Shown: piece after piece, positions 25,078 to 33,688 of the stretch
Numbering within the stretch: the first letter of the stretch is position 1
Layout of the letters: each line of letters opens with the position of its first letter
NCBI RefSeq assembly: GCF_000819745.1
Contig: NZ_CDDA01000008.1
Span: forward strand, 1 to 51,045
From: Aeromonas bestiarum
GTDB lineage: Bacteria > Pseudomonadota > Gammaproteobacteria > Enterobacterales > Aeromonadaceae
DNA length: 51,045 nt
Direction of reading: 5' to 3'
Position numbers and translations under genes: made by a program
Notes under the pieces: generated by a model
Seen by the model: only the letters and a program-made list of their open reading frames with translations
What the model was told of the DNA's origin: nothing
Database searches by the model: none

Positions 25078-25341
25078 TCAATATTGTATTTGGCAGTGTA
25101 GCTATATCGCCGAATATCACATGGCAAATGTGGTCTTATCTCCTTCTTTATTAGTCTCGAGTCGGGTTTGCCTGGTCATGCTGCTATCGCACCCGGATTG
25201 GCACAAATCATTCCACTTTGTTCTGATCGCTGCTTTCTTGGCCTGCGTCTTGATGCAGCGCAACAAGCGCCACGCTTGGGCTTGGATTGCAATTGCCTGT
25301 TTTTTATACTGAAAGGGCATGGTATGCGGGAGGGCAGAGTA

Positions 25342-25797
25342 ATGCGATTTCAACAGATCAAGGACTTGCTGCTGTATCTGGAACTGGTTCATCACCAGCT
25401 CGGGCTCTGTTACGGGCGGCTGATGGCCGAGGTGGATGGCGAGCGCAGCCGCATGCTGCTGGCCTATCTGCAAGAGCGGGAGGAAGCGGCCAAGGCCCAT
25501 CTGCACGACTACCTGGGCCAGCTGGGGGGCGGGATCAGGGAGACCTGGCTTGAGCGAGGGTTCAGCGAGGATCTGCTGCCTGACATCCAGCGGCTGTCAC
25601 TGCCTGCCACGGCCCAGACTCAGGACATAGTGCAGCAGGTGTGCCGTCAGGAAGAGAAACTCATCGGCGAGCTGGGCCACCTGGCCCGCGAATGCCCGAC
25701 GGAAGAGACGGCCGCCCTGCTGAGTGCGCTGTCATCGCTGGAGCAGACCCGCCTGACCCGGCTGGTGCACGGGGTGCATAGACTCGACGATATCTAG
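25342..25797 (+). CDS. Hypothetical helical protein, ferritin-like length
   Basis: I do not recognise this 151-aa protein with certainty. It is predicted almost entirely helical, with four amphipathic segments: residues 3-30 (QQIKDLLLYLELVHHQLGLC), 33-62 (SRMLLAYLQEREEAAKAHLH), 85-113 and 118-145. Length and helix pattern resemble ferritin-like or rubrerythrin-like bundles, and several Glu and His residues (HHQL, EREEAAKAH, EEKLIGELGH) could bind metal, but the spacing is not diagnostic. I chose ATG 25342 because GGGAGGG lies eight bases upstream; an in-frame ATG at 25324 would add six residues. A CRP-like site precedes it and a strong terminator follows. Confidence 0.7.
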   Translation: MRFQQIKDLLLYLELVHHQLGLCYGRLMAEVDGERSRMLLAYLQEREEAAKAHLHDYLGQLGGGIRETWLERGFSEDLLPDIQRLSLPATAQTQDIVQQVCRQEEKLIGELGHLARECPTEETAALLSALSSLEQTRLTRLVHGVHRLDDI

Positions 25798-25806
25798 CAC
25801 AGAAGC

Positions 25807-25844
25807 AATAAGAGAGGCCCGGCATCTGCCGGGCCTCTCTTATT
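25807..25844. terminator. Bidirectional terminator between the hypothetical gene and the glucokinase gene
   Basis: AATAAGAGAGGCCCGGCA pairs perfectly with TGCCGGGCCTCTCTTATT around TC, an 18-bp stem that ends in T-rich sequence in both directions. It separates two convergent genes. Confidence 0.92.
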
Positions 25845-25862
25845 CTCTGCCAGGCGTCCGGC

Positions 25863-26621
25863 TCAGCGGGGAGCCTGTTCCCGGCTGAGCTCGGCGGCAT
25901 GGAGGGCGGCGCCTATGATGCCGGCCTGATTGAGGTTGGCGGCCGCCACCAGGGGGGCCCGCGTCTCAATCTTGTCGATGAACTTGTCGAGCTTGGAGGA
26001 GCTGCCGCCCCCCAGAATGAAGAGGTCGGGAGAGAACAGAAACTCGAGGCGAGCCAGGTATTTGTTGAAGCGTTTGCCCCAGCGGCTCCAGGAGAGATCC
26101 TCGCGCTTGCGCACCGCATCCGAGCAGTAGTGCTCGGCAACCATGCCTTCCAGCATCAGATGGCCCAGCTCGGTGTTGGGCAGCAGCTGGCCATTGACGA
26201 ACACGGCTGTGCCTATGCCGGTGCCGACCGTGATGAGGATGATGACACCCTTGCTGCGATCCTTGCCGGTCCCGAAGCGCATCTCGGCCAGGCCAGCCGC
26301 ATCGGCATCGTTGATCACGTGGCAGGGCAGGCCGGTCACATCGGCAAACAGGTGGGCGGCATCGGTCTCAATCCAGCTCTTGTCGATGTTGGCCGCGCTC
26401 TTGGCGATGCCGTTGTGGATGGTGGCGGGAAAGCCGCAGCCCACCGGGCCCTTCCATTGGAAATGTTCCACCAGTGCTTTGAGGGTATGTGCAACGGCGG
26501 CCGGGGTGGCCGGTTGCGGCGTCACCAGACGATGGCGCTCGCCAATCAGCTCGCCCGTTTCGGTATCGACCAGGCATCCCTTGATCCCTGAGCCACCGAT
26601 ATCCACTCCCAACATCTGCAT
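25863..26621 (-). CDS. ppgK: Polyphosphate glucokinase (ROK family)
   Basis: The 252-aa ROK protein resembles the polyphosphate-dependent glucokinases first described in actinobacteria, which phosphorylate glucose using inorganic polyphosphate. Diagnostic segments are the N-terminal [49 protein letters not shown] with the catalytic aspartate, [24 protein letters not shown] and [10 protein letters not shown]. These match mycobacterial PPGK better than ordinary ATP-dependent Glk. The ROK zinc-binding CxCGxxGC motif is absent, as in PPGK. The start follows AAGGAACAATCTG; the open frame to 26738 is not family-like. It follows queG with an 83-bp spacer containing a perfect palindrome. Confidence 0.85.
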   Translation of the reverse strand: MQMLGVDIGGSGIKGCLVDTETGELIGERHRLVTPQPATPAAVAHTLKALVEHFQWKGPVGCGFPATIHNGIAKSAANIDKSWIETDAAHLFADVTGLPCHVINDADAAGLAEMRFGTGKDRSKGVIILITVGTGIGTAVFVNGQLLPNTELGHLMLEGMVAEHYCSDAVRKREDLSWSRWGKRFNKYLARLEFLFSPDLFILGGGSSSKLDKFIDKIETRAPLVAAANLNQAGIIGAALHAAELSREQAPR

Positions 26622-26641
26622 CAGATTGTTCCTTTTATAGT

Positions 26642-26661
26642 GCCGACGGTTAACCGTCGGC
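26642..26661. promoter_or_regulatory. Perfect 20-bp palindrome between queG and ppgK
   Basis: GCCGACGGTTAACCGTCGGC is its own reverse complement. It lies 21-40 bases before the ppgK start, between the queG stop and the gene. No T-run follows on either strand, so an operator, or a hairpin protecting or separating the two messages, is more likely than a terminator. Confidence 0.5.
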
Positions 26662-26704
26662 AGAGCATGAAAAAATGACGTGTATCCGGCAAGGGGCAGA
26701 TCGC

Positions 26705-27847
26705 TTATGCGTGATCCGGCAGACCTTTTTCGATGCAACGGATCAACAAGCGGGTTTTTTTGCTGTCATCCTGCTGGCGCAGGGCCAGGGTCGCCAGCGC
26801 CCACGCTATGTGTTCGGCCACCATGGGCTCTGCCTCGTCCTGCGCCAGCTGCAACGCGGCTATGACGTCCGGGGTGGCCGGGCCGTTGCCGAGTGCCACC
26901 GCCAGGTTGCGGCGCCAGCGCTGATAGCCGATACGCCGGATCGGGCTCCCCTCAGTGTGCTTGAGAAACTCGCTTTCGCTCCAGCGCCACAATTCGAGCA
27001 GCGGCGGGCGGTGCAGGTTGGGGCGCGGGCTGAAGTCGGGCTCGGGGCTCACATCCGCATAGCGGTTCCAGGGGCAGATGAGCTGGCAGTCGTCACAACC
27101 ATAGATGCGATTGCCCATCAGCGGTCTGAACTCTTCCGGGATGGGGCCGTCGTTCTCTATGGTGAGGTAGGAGATGCAACGGCGCCCATCCACCACATAG
27201 GGCGCGACTATGGCGCCGGTCGGGCAGATATTGATGCAGGCCACGCACTTGCCGCACTGCTCTTTTTCCACCGGGGCATCCAGCGGCAGCGGCAGGCTGA
27301 TCAGCAACTCTCCCAGAAAGAAGAAGGAACCCGCCGATTCGTTGAGTAGCAGCGAGTGTTTGCCGATCCAGCCCAGCCCCGCCTTGGCGGCCAGTGGCCG
27401 CTCCAGTATGGGGGCCGAGTCGACGAAGGGGCGCCACTCTCCCGTGACCTGCCAGAGTTCCCGGCAGCGTTGTTCTATGCGATCGCCCAACTGCTTGAGG
27501 CGGTTGCGCAGCACCTTGTGGTAGTCGCGGCCGAGGGCATAGCGGCTTATGTAGCCGAGAGTCGGGTCGCGCAGGGTGGCGGCGAAACCGGCCTCGAAGG
27601 GGAGGTAGTTCATCCGCACTGACAGCACCCGCAGGGTGCCCGGCAGCAGCTCGTGCGGCCTGGCCCGCATCATGCCGTGGCGGGCCATGTAGTCCATGCT
27701 GCCGTGATGGCCGGCATCCAGCCAGGCCTGCAACCTGGGCTCTTCGAGGCTGAGATCCGTGTCGGTGATGCCGACTTGGTCAAATCCTAGCTCGCTCGCC
27801 CATAGCTTGATATCGTGGGCCAACTGCTGAAGCTCAGGCGTGCTCAT
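26705..27847 (-). CDS. queG: Epoxyqueuosine reductase QueG
   Basis: QueG reduces epoxyqueuosine to queuosine in tRNA anticodons, using cobalamin and two [4Fe-4S] clusters. The 380-aa protein has the N-terminal cobalamin-binding domain with [20 protein letters not shown], then the ferredoxin-type motifs [16 protein letters not shown] (about residues 198-213) and [13 protein letters not shown] (about 249-261), and a C-terminal HEAT-like region. It is divergent from nnr, as in E. coli (yjeS/yjeF). Its start ATG overlaps, as ATGA, the stop of the last of three tandem mini-ORFs that look like decayed copies of its own 5' end. Confidence 0.94.
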   Translation of the reverse strand: MSTPELQQLAHDIKLWASELGFDQVGITDTDLSLEEPRLQAWLDAGHHGSMDYMARHGMMRARPHELLPGTLRVLSVRMNYLPFEAGFAATLRDPTLGYISRYALGRDYHKVLRNRLKQLGDRIEQRCRELWQVTGEWRPFVDSAPILERPLAAKAGLGWIGKHSLLLNESAGSFFFLGELLISLPLPLDAPVEKEQCGKCVACINICPTGAIVAPYVVDGRRCISYLTIENDGPIPEEFRPLMGNRIYGCDDCQLICPWNRYADVSPEPDFSPRPNLHRPPLLELWRWSESEFLKHTEGSPIRRIGYQRWRRNLAVALGNGPATPDVIAALQLAQDEAEPMVAEHIAWALATLALRQQDDSKKTRLLIRCIEKGLPDHA

Positions 27848-28039
27848 GCTGCATCAGGCCCCACAGGCTTGATATTCAGAGTCAATCGACGGTGAAAATC
27901 AGGTATGGTCATGCTGCATCTGGTCCGAAAGGCTTGATGTCCTGGGTCAACCGGCAGTGAAAATCAGCTGTGGTCATGTCGCATCGGGTGCCCGGCGCGT
28001 GTCAGCCAGGGCCAATGGATGAAAGTCAGGAGCCATCAT
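27844..28039 (-). repeat. Three tandem repeats of about 65 bp forming overlapping mini-ORFs upstream of queG
   Basis: Units lie at 27845-27909, 27910-27974 and about 27975-28036; the first two match at 52 of 65 bases, the third is more degenerate. On the minus strand each unit is a mini-ORF: 27974-28036 (MAPDFHPLALADTRRAPDAT), 27909-27977 (22 aa, MTTADFHCRLTQDIKP, FGPDAA) and 27844-27912 (22 aa, [22 protein letters not shown]). Each stop overlaps the next start as ATGA, and the last overlaps the queG start the same way. The peptides resemble the queG N-terminus ([20 protein letters not shown]), so the array looks like stepwise duplication of the queG 5' end. The nnr start is at the far edge. 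Confidence 0.8.
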
Positions 28040-29549
28040 GGTACAGGTCATCGGGGATGCTATCAGCGGGAAAGAGGTGCGCAGTTTACCACAATCACTG
28101 TGGCGGACTGAACAGATCCGCGCGCTGGAGCAGCGTTGGGCCGAGCGCGAAGGGCAGGAGCTCTACGCCCTGATGGAGCGGGCCGGTGCGGCGCTGCGCA
28201 CCTATGCCACCCACCATTGGCCGCAGAGCCGCAACTGGTGGATCTTCGTCGGCCCAGGCAACAACGGCGGTGACGGCTATGTGCTGGCCCGCCTCGCCAG
28301 GCAGATCGGTCTCGAGCCCCAGGTGATCGCCGCGAGGGATCCCGCCGGACTGAAAGGGGATGCGAGGCGGGCCGCCGATGAGTGGCTGGCGCAGGGCGGG
28401 ACTGTGCTGATGGCTGGCGCGAGCGAGCTTGATTCACTGCCGCCGCCGGATCTGGTGATCGATGCACTGCTCGGCACAGGTGTCCATACCCCCCTCTCGC
28501 CGCTTCTGACAAAGATCGTCGCAACAATCAATAGCTTGGGAGCGCCGGTGTTGGCGGTGGATCTGCCCTCCGGCCTCGATGCCGACACGGGTCGTGCCAT
28601 GGGGGCCCTGGTCCGTGCCAGCCGCACCCTCACCTTCATCGGCATCAAGCAGGGCATGCTCACCGGCGAGGGGGTGGATGGTGTCGGCCGGCTCGATTGC
28701 GATCCCCTCGGCGTCACGCCGGAGGCTGGCCTGCAAGCGGCTGTCGAACGGATCGATTACCCCGGCCTCAAGCAGTGGCTGACACCGCGCCAGCGCTCGG
28801 CCCACAAGGGTTCCCACGGCAAGGTGCTGCTGGTGGGGGGCAATGTGGGCATGCAGGGCGCCATAGTGCTGGCGGGTCTTGCCTGCCTGCGGGCAGGAGC
28901 CGGGCTGGTACGGGTATGTCAACACCCGAGTCATGGTTCCGTCAGCCTTTATCAAGCCGAGTTGATGAATACGCAGGCCGATGCGGATGAGCACTGGGCC
29001 TCGGTGCGACTGGTGGGGCCGGGACTCGGTCAGGACGAATGGGGTCGCCGCCATTTTGAGTCCTTGGTCAATGAGGGGACACGGCTGGTATTGGACGCCG
29101 ATGGATTGAATTGGCTGGCGCTATGTCCCCGTCATCAGGATAATTGGGTGCTTACGCCTCACCCGGGTGAGGCGGCCCGCCTGCTGGGCTGCTCCATTGC
29201 CGAGATTGCAGCAGATCGTTTTGCCGCCGTGCGGCGCTTGCAGCAAGTTTTTGGCGGTGTCGTGCTGCTCAAGGGGGCGGGAACGCTCATCTGTGACGGC
29301 AAGGGGATAGCGCTCTGTGACGAGGGCAATCCCGGCATGGCCAGTGGCGGCATGGGCGATCTGTTATCTGGTATAATCGCCGCCCTTTTGGCCCAGGGCT
29401 GGTCTGCCGTCGAGGCAACCCGGCTGGGCGCAGTGATCCACGGGGAAGCGGCCGATCTGGCCGCCGCAGACGGAGAGCGGGGCATGCTGGCATCGGACCT
29501 GCTGCCTTTTATCCGTCGACTGGTTAATCCCGACACCATAACAAGTTAA
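28038..29549 (+). CDS. nnr: Bifunctional NAD(P)H-hydrate epimerase / ADP-dependent NAD(P)H-hydrate dehydratase
   Basis: Nnr (YjeF) repairs hydrated NAD(P)H: the N-terminal YjeF_N domain epimerises NAD(P)HX and the C-terminal domain dehydrates the S form using ADP. In this 503-aa protein the N-terminal part shows [16 protein letters not shown] (about residues 73-88) and DALLGTGV; the C-terminal ribokinase-like part shows [29 protein letters not shown] and the active-site [15 protein letters not shown] near residue 435. AGGAG lies five bases before the ATG. Unlike E. coli, the upstream region holds a repeat array belonging to the divergent queG. It opens a superoperon that runs to hflC. Confidence 0.95.
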   Translation: MVQVIGDAISGKEVRSLPQSLWRTEQIRALEQRWAEREGQELYALMERAGAALRTYATHHWPQSRNWWIFVGPGNNGGDGYVLARLARQIGLEPQVIAARDPAGLKGDARRAADEWLAQGGTVLMAGASELDSLPPPDLVIDALLGTGVHTPLSPLLTKIVATINSLGAPVLAVDLPSGLDADTGRAMGALVRASRTLTFIGIKQGMLTGEGVDGVGRLDCDPLGVTPEAGLQAAVERIDYPGLKQWLTPRQRSAHKGSHGKVLLVGGNVGMQGAIVLAGLACLRAGAGLVRVCQHPSHGSVSLYQAELMNTQADADEHWASVRLVGPGLGQDEWGRRHFESLVNEGTRLVLDADGLNWLALCPRHQDNWVLTPHPGEAARLLGCSIAEIAADRFAAVRRLQQVFGGVVLLKGAGTLICDGKGIALCDEGNPGMASGGMGDLLSGIIAALLAQGWSAVEATRLGAVIHGEAADLAAADGERGMLASDLLPFIRRLVNPDTITS

Positions 29550-29557
29550 AGAAGAAC

Positions 29558-30031
29558 ATGGCAAAACAGTTGATGATGACACTGCCGGACGAGGCAGCAA
29601 CAGTGGCACTGGGTGGCCGTCTGGCACACGCCTGCCAGCAGGCGACCACGGTGTTCTTGCACGGCTCCCTCGGGGCCGGAAAAACCACCCTGACCCGTGG
29701 CTGGGTGCAGGGGCTGGGCCATCAGGGCAAGGTCAAGAGCCCGACCTACACCCTGGTCGAGCCCTACGAACTGGCCGAGTGGCAGGTTTACCACTTCGAT
29801 CTCTACCGCCTGGCCGATCCGGAAGAGCTGGAGTTCATGGGCATTCGGGACTACTTTGCCGCCAATACCCTCTGCCTGGTGGAGTGGCCAGAAAAGGGTG
29901 AAGGCTGGCTGCCGGCGCCCGATCTGGACATTACCCTGACTTATGTAAACGAGCAGCGTGAGGCTCTGATAGAGGCTCGCACTGCGATTGGCGAAGCCAT
30001 TCTGGAACGGTTGTCATCTACGTGCGCTTGA
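29558..30031 (+). CDS. tsaE: tRNA threonylcarbamoyladenosine biosynthesis ATPase TsaE
   Basis: TsaE is the small ATPase that works with TsaB and TsaD in forming the t6A modification of tRNAs that read ANN codons. The 157-aa protein has a P-loop, [13 protein letters not shown] (about residues 35-47), and the family segments [10 protein letters not shown] and [18 protein letters not shown]. The length is normal. It starts eight bases after the nnr stop, with AAAGAAG upstream, and its stop overlaps the amiB GTG start by ten bases, indicating coupled translation. Confidence 0.95.
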   Translation: MAKQLMMTLPDEAATVALGGRLAHACQQATTVFLHGSLGAGKTTLTRGWVQGLGHQGKVKSPTYTLVEPYELAEWQVYHFDLYRLADPEELEFMGIRDYFAANTLCLVEWPEKGEGWLPAPDLDITLTYVNEQREALIEARTAIGEAILERLSSTCA

Positions 30032-31581
30032 TCCTTGTTATTGCCCTCTCTCTGATGGCCTTACCCTCCTGGGCGAATCAGCTCAAGAGTGTGCGGGTGT
30101 GGCCATCGCCGGATAACACCCGGGTGGTGCTCGACATGAGCAGCGCCCCCAATTACAACTACTTCACCCTGACAGGCCCGGATCGGCTGGTGATCGACCT
30201 CAAAGGGGCGAACAACGTCACCAATCTGGCCCGCATCGAGAACAACAGCGAGCTGGTGCGCAAGATCCGCGAGAGTTCTCCGCTGGAGAAGGGCGGCCTG
30301 CGACTGGTGCTGGACTTGAGCTCCACCATCAAGCCGGTGGTGTTCCCGCTGGCGCCGGCTGGCCCCTATGGCCACCGGCTGGTGATCGACCTGCCCTATG
30401 AAGAAAAAGCCTCCGCCGCCGTGCAGGCTGCGCCTGTGGGCGGCAAGGGCCGGGGGGTGGTGATCGCCATAGACCCGGGCCATGGCGGGGAAGATCCGGG
30501 CTCCATAGGTCCGCGCCGCACCTATGAGAAGCGGGTCACCCTGGCTGTTTCCCAGAAGCTGGCGGCACTCATCGACAGGGAACCCGGCATGCGCGCCGTG
30601 CTGACCCGTCGTGGCGACTACTTCGTCGATCTGAACAAGCGATCCGAGATAGCCCGCAAGGCCAAGGCCGACCTGCTGGTGTCGGTGCACGCGGACAGCT
30701 TCCACAATTCCACCCCGCGCGGTGCCTCTGTCTGGGTGCTGTCGACCAACCGTGCCAATCGCGAGATGGGCAGCTGGCTGGAGAAGCAGGAGAAACAGGG
30801 CGAACTGCTGGGCGGGGTGGGCAAGGTATTGGCCGAATCCGATCCCAACCCCTATCTGGCGCAGACCTTCCTCGATCTCTCCATGGACAAGTCCCGCGCC
30901 GAGGGCTACGACGTCAGCCGCCAGATCCTGCGCTCCATGGGCAAGGTGGCCAGGTTGCACAAGAAGGCGCCGGAGCACGCCAGTCTGGCGGTGCTGAAAG
31001 CGCCTGACATCCCCTCCGTGCTGGTGGAGACGGGCTTCATCTCCAACCACGCCGAAGAGAAGCTGCTGGCGACCCCTGCCTATCAGGATCAGCTGGCTCG
31101 CGCCATCTTCGAAGGCATCCGCAACTACTACCGTGCCCACCCGACCAAGGGCGCCATGCTGACCGGCAAGGGGCAGGCCAGCAAGCCAGCCGCGGTCAGC
31201 AGACCCGTGGTGGTGAGCAAGCCTGCCGCCGTGAGCAAACCGGCGCAGGTGCAGTCGCAGCCCGTGGTGACCAACCGGATGCCGGCCACCGAGCCAAACC
31301 GCAGCAGCGATGGCGGCGCTCCGGTCAGCAGCGTCAGCAGCTCGTCCGGCGCCGGTGTGATCAAGCCCTATGTGGTGGCCGCCAAGGAGCCGAGCGTGCC
31401 TGTCAGCAGCGTGCAGAGCAACGACAAGGCCAGGATGATCCGCCACGTGGTCACCCGCGGCCAGAGTCTCTCTCGCCTCGCCGAGAAGTTCGGGGTGAGC
31501 CAGGCGCGCCTGGTGGAGATCAACAAACTCAAATCACGGGATATCCAGATAGGGCAGGTGCTCTATATCCCCCAGGAATAG
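30022..31581 (+). CDS. amiB: N-acetylmuramoyl-L-alanine amidase AmiB
   Basis: AmiB splits septal peptidoglycan during cell separation and is activated by EnvC. The 519-aa protein has a signal peptide (1-20), an AMIN domain (about 22-125, [17 protein letters not shown]), a zinc amidase_3 domain (about 150-375; ligands in [19 protein letters not shown] and LVSVHADSF; catalytic Glu in VLVETGFIS), a long Ser/Pro/Val linker with repeated SKPAAVS-type motifs, and a C-terminal LysM domain ending in LYIPQE. The start is GTG 30022, overlapping tsaE. The last codons of amiB are duplicated about 121 bp downstream, together with the start of mutL. Confidence 0.93.
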   Translation: MRLILVIALSLMALPSWANQLKSVRVWPSPDNTRVVLDMSSAPNYNYFTLTGPDRLVIDLKGANNVTNLARIENNSELVRKIRESSPLEKGGLRLVLDLSSTIKPVVFPLAPAGPYGHRLVIDLPYEEKASAAVQAAPVGGKGRGVVIAIDPGHGGEDPGSIGPRRTYEKRVTLAVSQKLAALIDREPGMRAVLTRRGDYFVDLNKRSEIARKAKADLLVSVHADSFHNSTPRGASVWVLSTNRANREMGSWLEKQEKQGELLGGVGKVLAESDPNPYLAQTFLDLSMDKSRAEGYDVSRQILRSMGKVARLHKKAPEHASLAVLKAPDIPSVLVETGFISNHAEEKLLATPAYQDQLARAIFEGIRNYYRAHPTKGAMLTGKGQASKPAAVSRPVVVSKPAAVSKPAQVQSQPVVTNRMPATEPNRSSDGGAPVSSVSSSSGAGVIKPYVVAAKEPSVPVSSVQSNDKARMIRHVVTRGQSLSRLAEKFGVSQARLVEINKLKSRDIQIGQVLYIPQE

Positions 31582-31799
31582 AGACAGTGGGCAGCCATGC
31601 TGCTCCCTGTTTTATCGCCTTTCCTGGCCAACCAGATTGCCGCAGGAGAGGGGGGGGGCGGCCCTGCTCAGTGGTGACTGGGTCTGGATCCCGCAAGACT
31701 AAAGGTCAGGAGCAAGCCATGCCGATCCGTATTTTACCGCCCATTCTGGCCAACCAGATTGCCGCAGGCGAGGTGGTGGAGCGGCCCTCTTCGGTCGTC
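31567..31799 (+). repeat. Tandem duplication of the amiB/mutL junction
   Basis: The end of amiB and the beginning of mutL occur twice. ATC-CCC-CAG-GAA-TAG (31567-31581, the real amiB end, IPQE and stop) is echoed by ATC-CCG-CAA-GAC-TAA (31688-31702, IPQD and stop). The first 54 bases after an ATG at 31597 match the first 54 bases of mutL at 31719 at 45 positions, offset 122. The duplicated mutL start reads [18 protein letters not shown], the real one [18 protein letters not shown]. After that the upstream copy has a nine-G run with one base fewer than mutL, then stops at 31675-31677. Confidence 0.85.
31597..31677 (+). pseudogene. Truncated duplicate of the mutL 5' end (26 codons)
   Basis: The frame [18 protein letters not shown], then GGGGPAQW and a TGA, is a copy of the mutL N-terminus up to the first ATPase motif. 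A one-base loss in a G-rich stretch shifts the frame. GCAGCC precedes the ATG, as GCAAGCC precedes the real mutL ATG, but without the AGGAG found there. It is too short to fold as a MutL domain. Confidence 0.75.
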
Positions 31800-33599
31800 A
31801 AGGAGCTGGTGGAAAACAGCCTGGACGCGGGGGCCGACCGGGTCGAGATCGACATCGACAAGGGCGGCGCCAAGCTGATCCGCATCCGTGACAACGGCTG
31901 CGGCGTCGCCAAAGACGAGCTGGTGCTGGCGTTGTCGCGGCACGCCACCTCCAAGGTGGCGACCCTGGATGATCTGGAAGGGATCTGCAGCCTGGGCTTT
32001 CGCGGCGAGGCGCTTGCCTCCATCAGCTCTGTCTCCCGCCTCACCTTCACCTCCCGCACCCAGGATCAGTCCGAGGCCTGGCAAGCCCAGGCAGAAGGGC
32101 GCGAGATGCAGGTCACCGTCAAGCCGGCGGCCCATCCGGTGGGCACCACTGTGGAGGTGGTGGATCTCTTCTTCAATACCCCCGCGCGGCGCAAGTTCAT
32201 GCGCAGCGAAAAGACCGAATTTGCCCATATCGACGAGCTGGTGCGCCGCATCGCGCTCTCCCGTTTCGATGTCACCCTGATCCTGCGCCACAACGGCAAG
32301 GTGATGCGCCAGTACAAGGCCGCCAATACGGTGCCCGAGCAGGAGCGCCGCCTGGCCGCCGTCTGTGGCACCCCCTTCATGCACCACGCGCTGGCGGTGG
32401 AAAGCGAGCACAGCGACGTGCGCCTGTGGGGCTGGCTGGCGACCCCGCAGGGAGCCAGGCCGCAGAACGATCTGCAATACACCTATGTGAATGGCCGCAT
32501 GATGCGCGACAAGCTCATCAATCACGCCATCCGCCAGGCCTATGACGAGCTGCTGCCCGCCGACCGCTTCGCCGCCTATGTGCTCTATATCGAGCTGGAT
32601 CCCCATCAGGTGGACGTGAACGTCCATCCGGCCAAGCACGAGGTGCGCTTCCATCAGGCGCGCCTCATCCACGACTTCATCTTCCAGGCGCTGTTCACCG
32701 CCCTGCACCGGGAGGCGGCCGCCAGAGCCGAACAGAGCGAGCCGCTGGCCGAGACCCTGGTCGAGCTGCCGGTCAGCGGGCAGATTGAATACCCGGGCCA
32801 GGCGCCCCGTCCCGAGTGGTACGGCGCCGAGCACAACTATCGGGCGCCGGCCCAGGAAGTGCGGGAGGGGGGCGGTGCAGGGCGGGCCGGCAATTATCAG
32901 CCGCCCGAGCCCCCCAGCCGGGAGGCGATGCGTGGCATGGGCGCGCTGCTCACCACCTTGCCCGGTGCGGGTCCCGCGTCTGTCGTACCCGTCACCTCGG
33001 CGGTGACCGCCAACGCAGCCGTTCAGGCCGCGCCCGGCGTCTGGCGGGCGCTCACCCTGGTGGAGCAGGCCTATCTGCTGCTGGCGCGAGATGGCCAGCT
33101 GGCACTGCTCTCGCTGGTGCGGGCCGAGCGCCTGCTGCTGCGCAACTGGCTGCTGGAGGCCTGGGGGCAGGGATTGGCGGCGCAACCGCTGCTGCTGCCG
33201 GTCTCCTTCAAGTTGCCCAAGAACTTGATAGCGCTGGTTGAAGAGCAGGAACGTTTGCTCAAACGCATGGGGCTGGAGTTGAAAAACGGGGGGCGCGACA
33301 CCATGATCCTGACTCGGGTGCCAGCCTTGCTGCGCCAGACAGATCTGGTGCGGTTATTACCCGAATTGTTGCAAATTATCGAGAGCGGATCTGACAGTGA
33401 TGCGAGCCAGCTGGCTGAAGTATTATGCCAATGGCTGGTGGAGCAGGGGATAAGCCGCGAAAAAGTATATGATTTTTCAACTGCCAGTCGTTTGCTGACG
33501 GAACTTGTGACCGATTTCAGTGACCAACTGGCAGACACGCGCATGGTGCGCCCCGTGTCGTTGACGAGCGTGCTGGCCGAGTTTGCCGATGGCAACTGA
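31719..33599 (+). CDS. mutL: DNA mismatch repair protein MutL
   Basis: MutL couples MutS recognition of mismatches to MutH nicking and UvrD unwinding. The 626-aa protein has the GHKL ATPase N-domain with [13 protein letters not shown] (residues 10-22), NSLDAGA (about 35-41), the DNGCG segment and GFRGEAL, followed by a variable Pro/Ala linker (about 340-435) and the C-terminal dimerisation domain. The DQHAxxExxxxE endonuclease motif is absent, as in other MutH-containing bacteria. The start was set at ATG 31719 with TCAGGAGCAAGCC upstream. Reading back to 31587 would run into the duplicated junction and adds no real domain. Confidence 0.95.
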   Translation: MPIRILPPILANQIAAGEVVERPSSVVKELVENSLDAGADRVEIDIDKGGAKLIRIRDNGCGVAKDELVLALSRHATSKVATLDDLEGICSLGFRGEALASISSVSRLTFTSRTQDQSEAWQAQAEGREMQVTVKPAAHPVGTTVEVVDLFFNTPARRKFMRSEKTEFAHIDELVRRIALSRFDVTLILRHNGKVMRQYKAANTVPEQERRLAAVCGTPFMHHALAVESEHSDVRLWGWLATPQGARPQNDLQYTYVNGRMMRDKLINHAIRQAYDELLPADRFAAYVLYIELDPHQVDVNVHPAKHEVRFHQARLIHDFIFQALFTALHREAAARAEQSEPLAETLVELPVSGQIEYPGQAPRPEWYGAEHNYRAPAQEVREGGGAGRAGNYQPPEPPSREAMRGMGALLTTLPGAGPASVVPVTSAVTANAAVQAAPGVWRALTLVEQAYLLLARDGQLALLSLVRAERLLLRNWLLEAWGQGLAAQPLLLPVSFKLPKNLIALVEEQERLLKRMGLELKNGGRDTMILTRVPALLRQTDLVRLLPELLQIIESGSDSDASQLAEVLCQWLVEQGISREKVYDFSTASRLLTELVTDFSDQLADTRMVRPVSLTSVLAEFADGN

Positions 33600-33688
33600 G
33601 GGGCGGGATGACCGCCTATTCGACCAATAGACAAGTTTTTTGCAGGTGCGCCCGCTCCGGTGGCGACCATGCAAGGGGAGTTTTTCAC

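Noticed and set aside
25121..25312. A 63-codon frame with two hydrophobic stretches between metN and the 151-aa hypothetical gene
   Set aside because: No ribosome binding site precedes the ATG, and the codon use is unlike that of neighbouring genes; hydrophobic frames arise easily in AT-rich spacers. Left as a possibility only.
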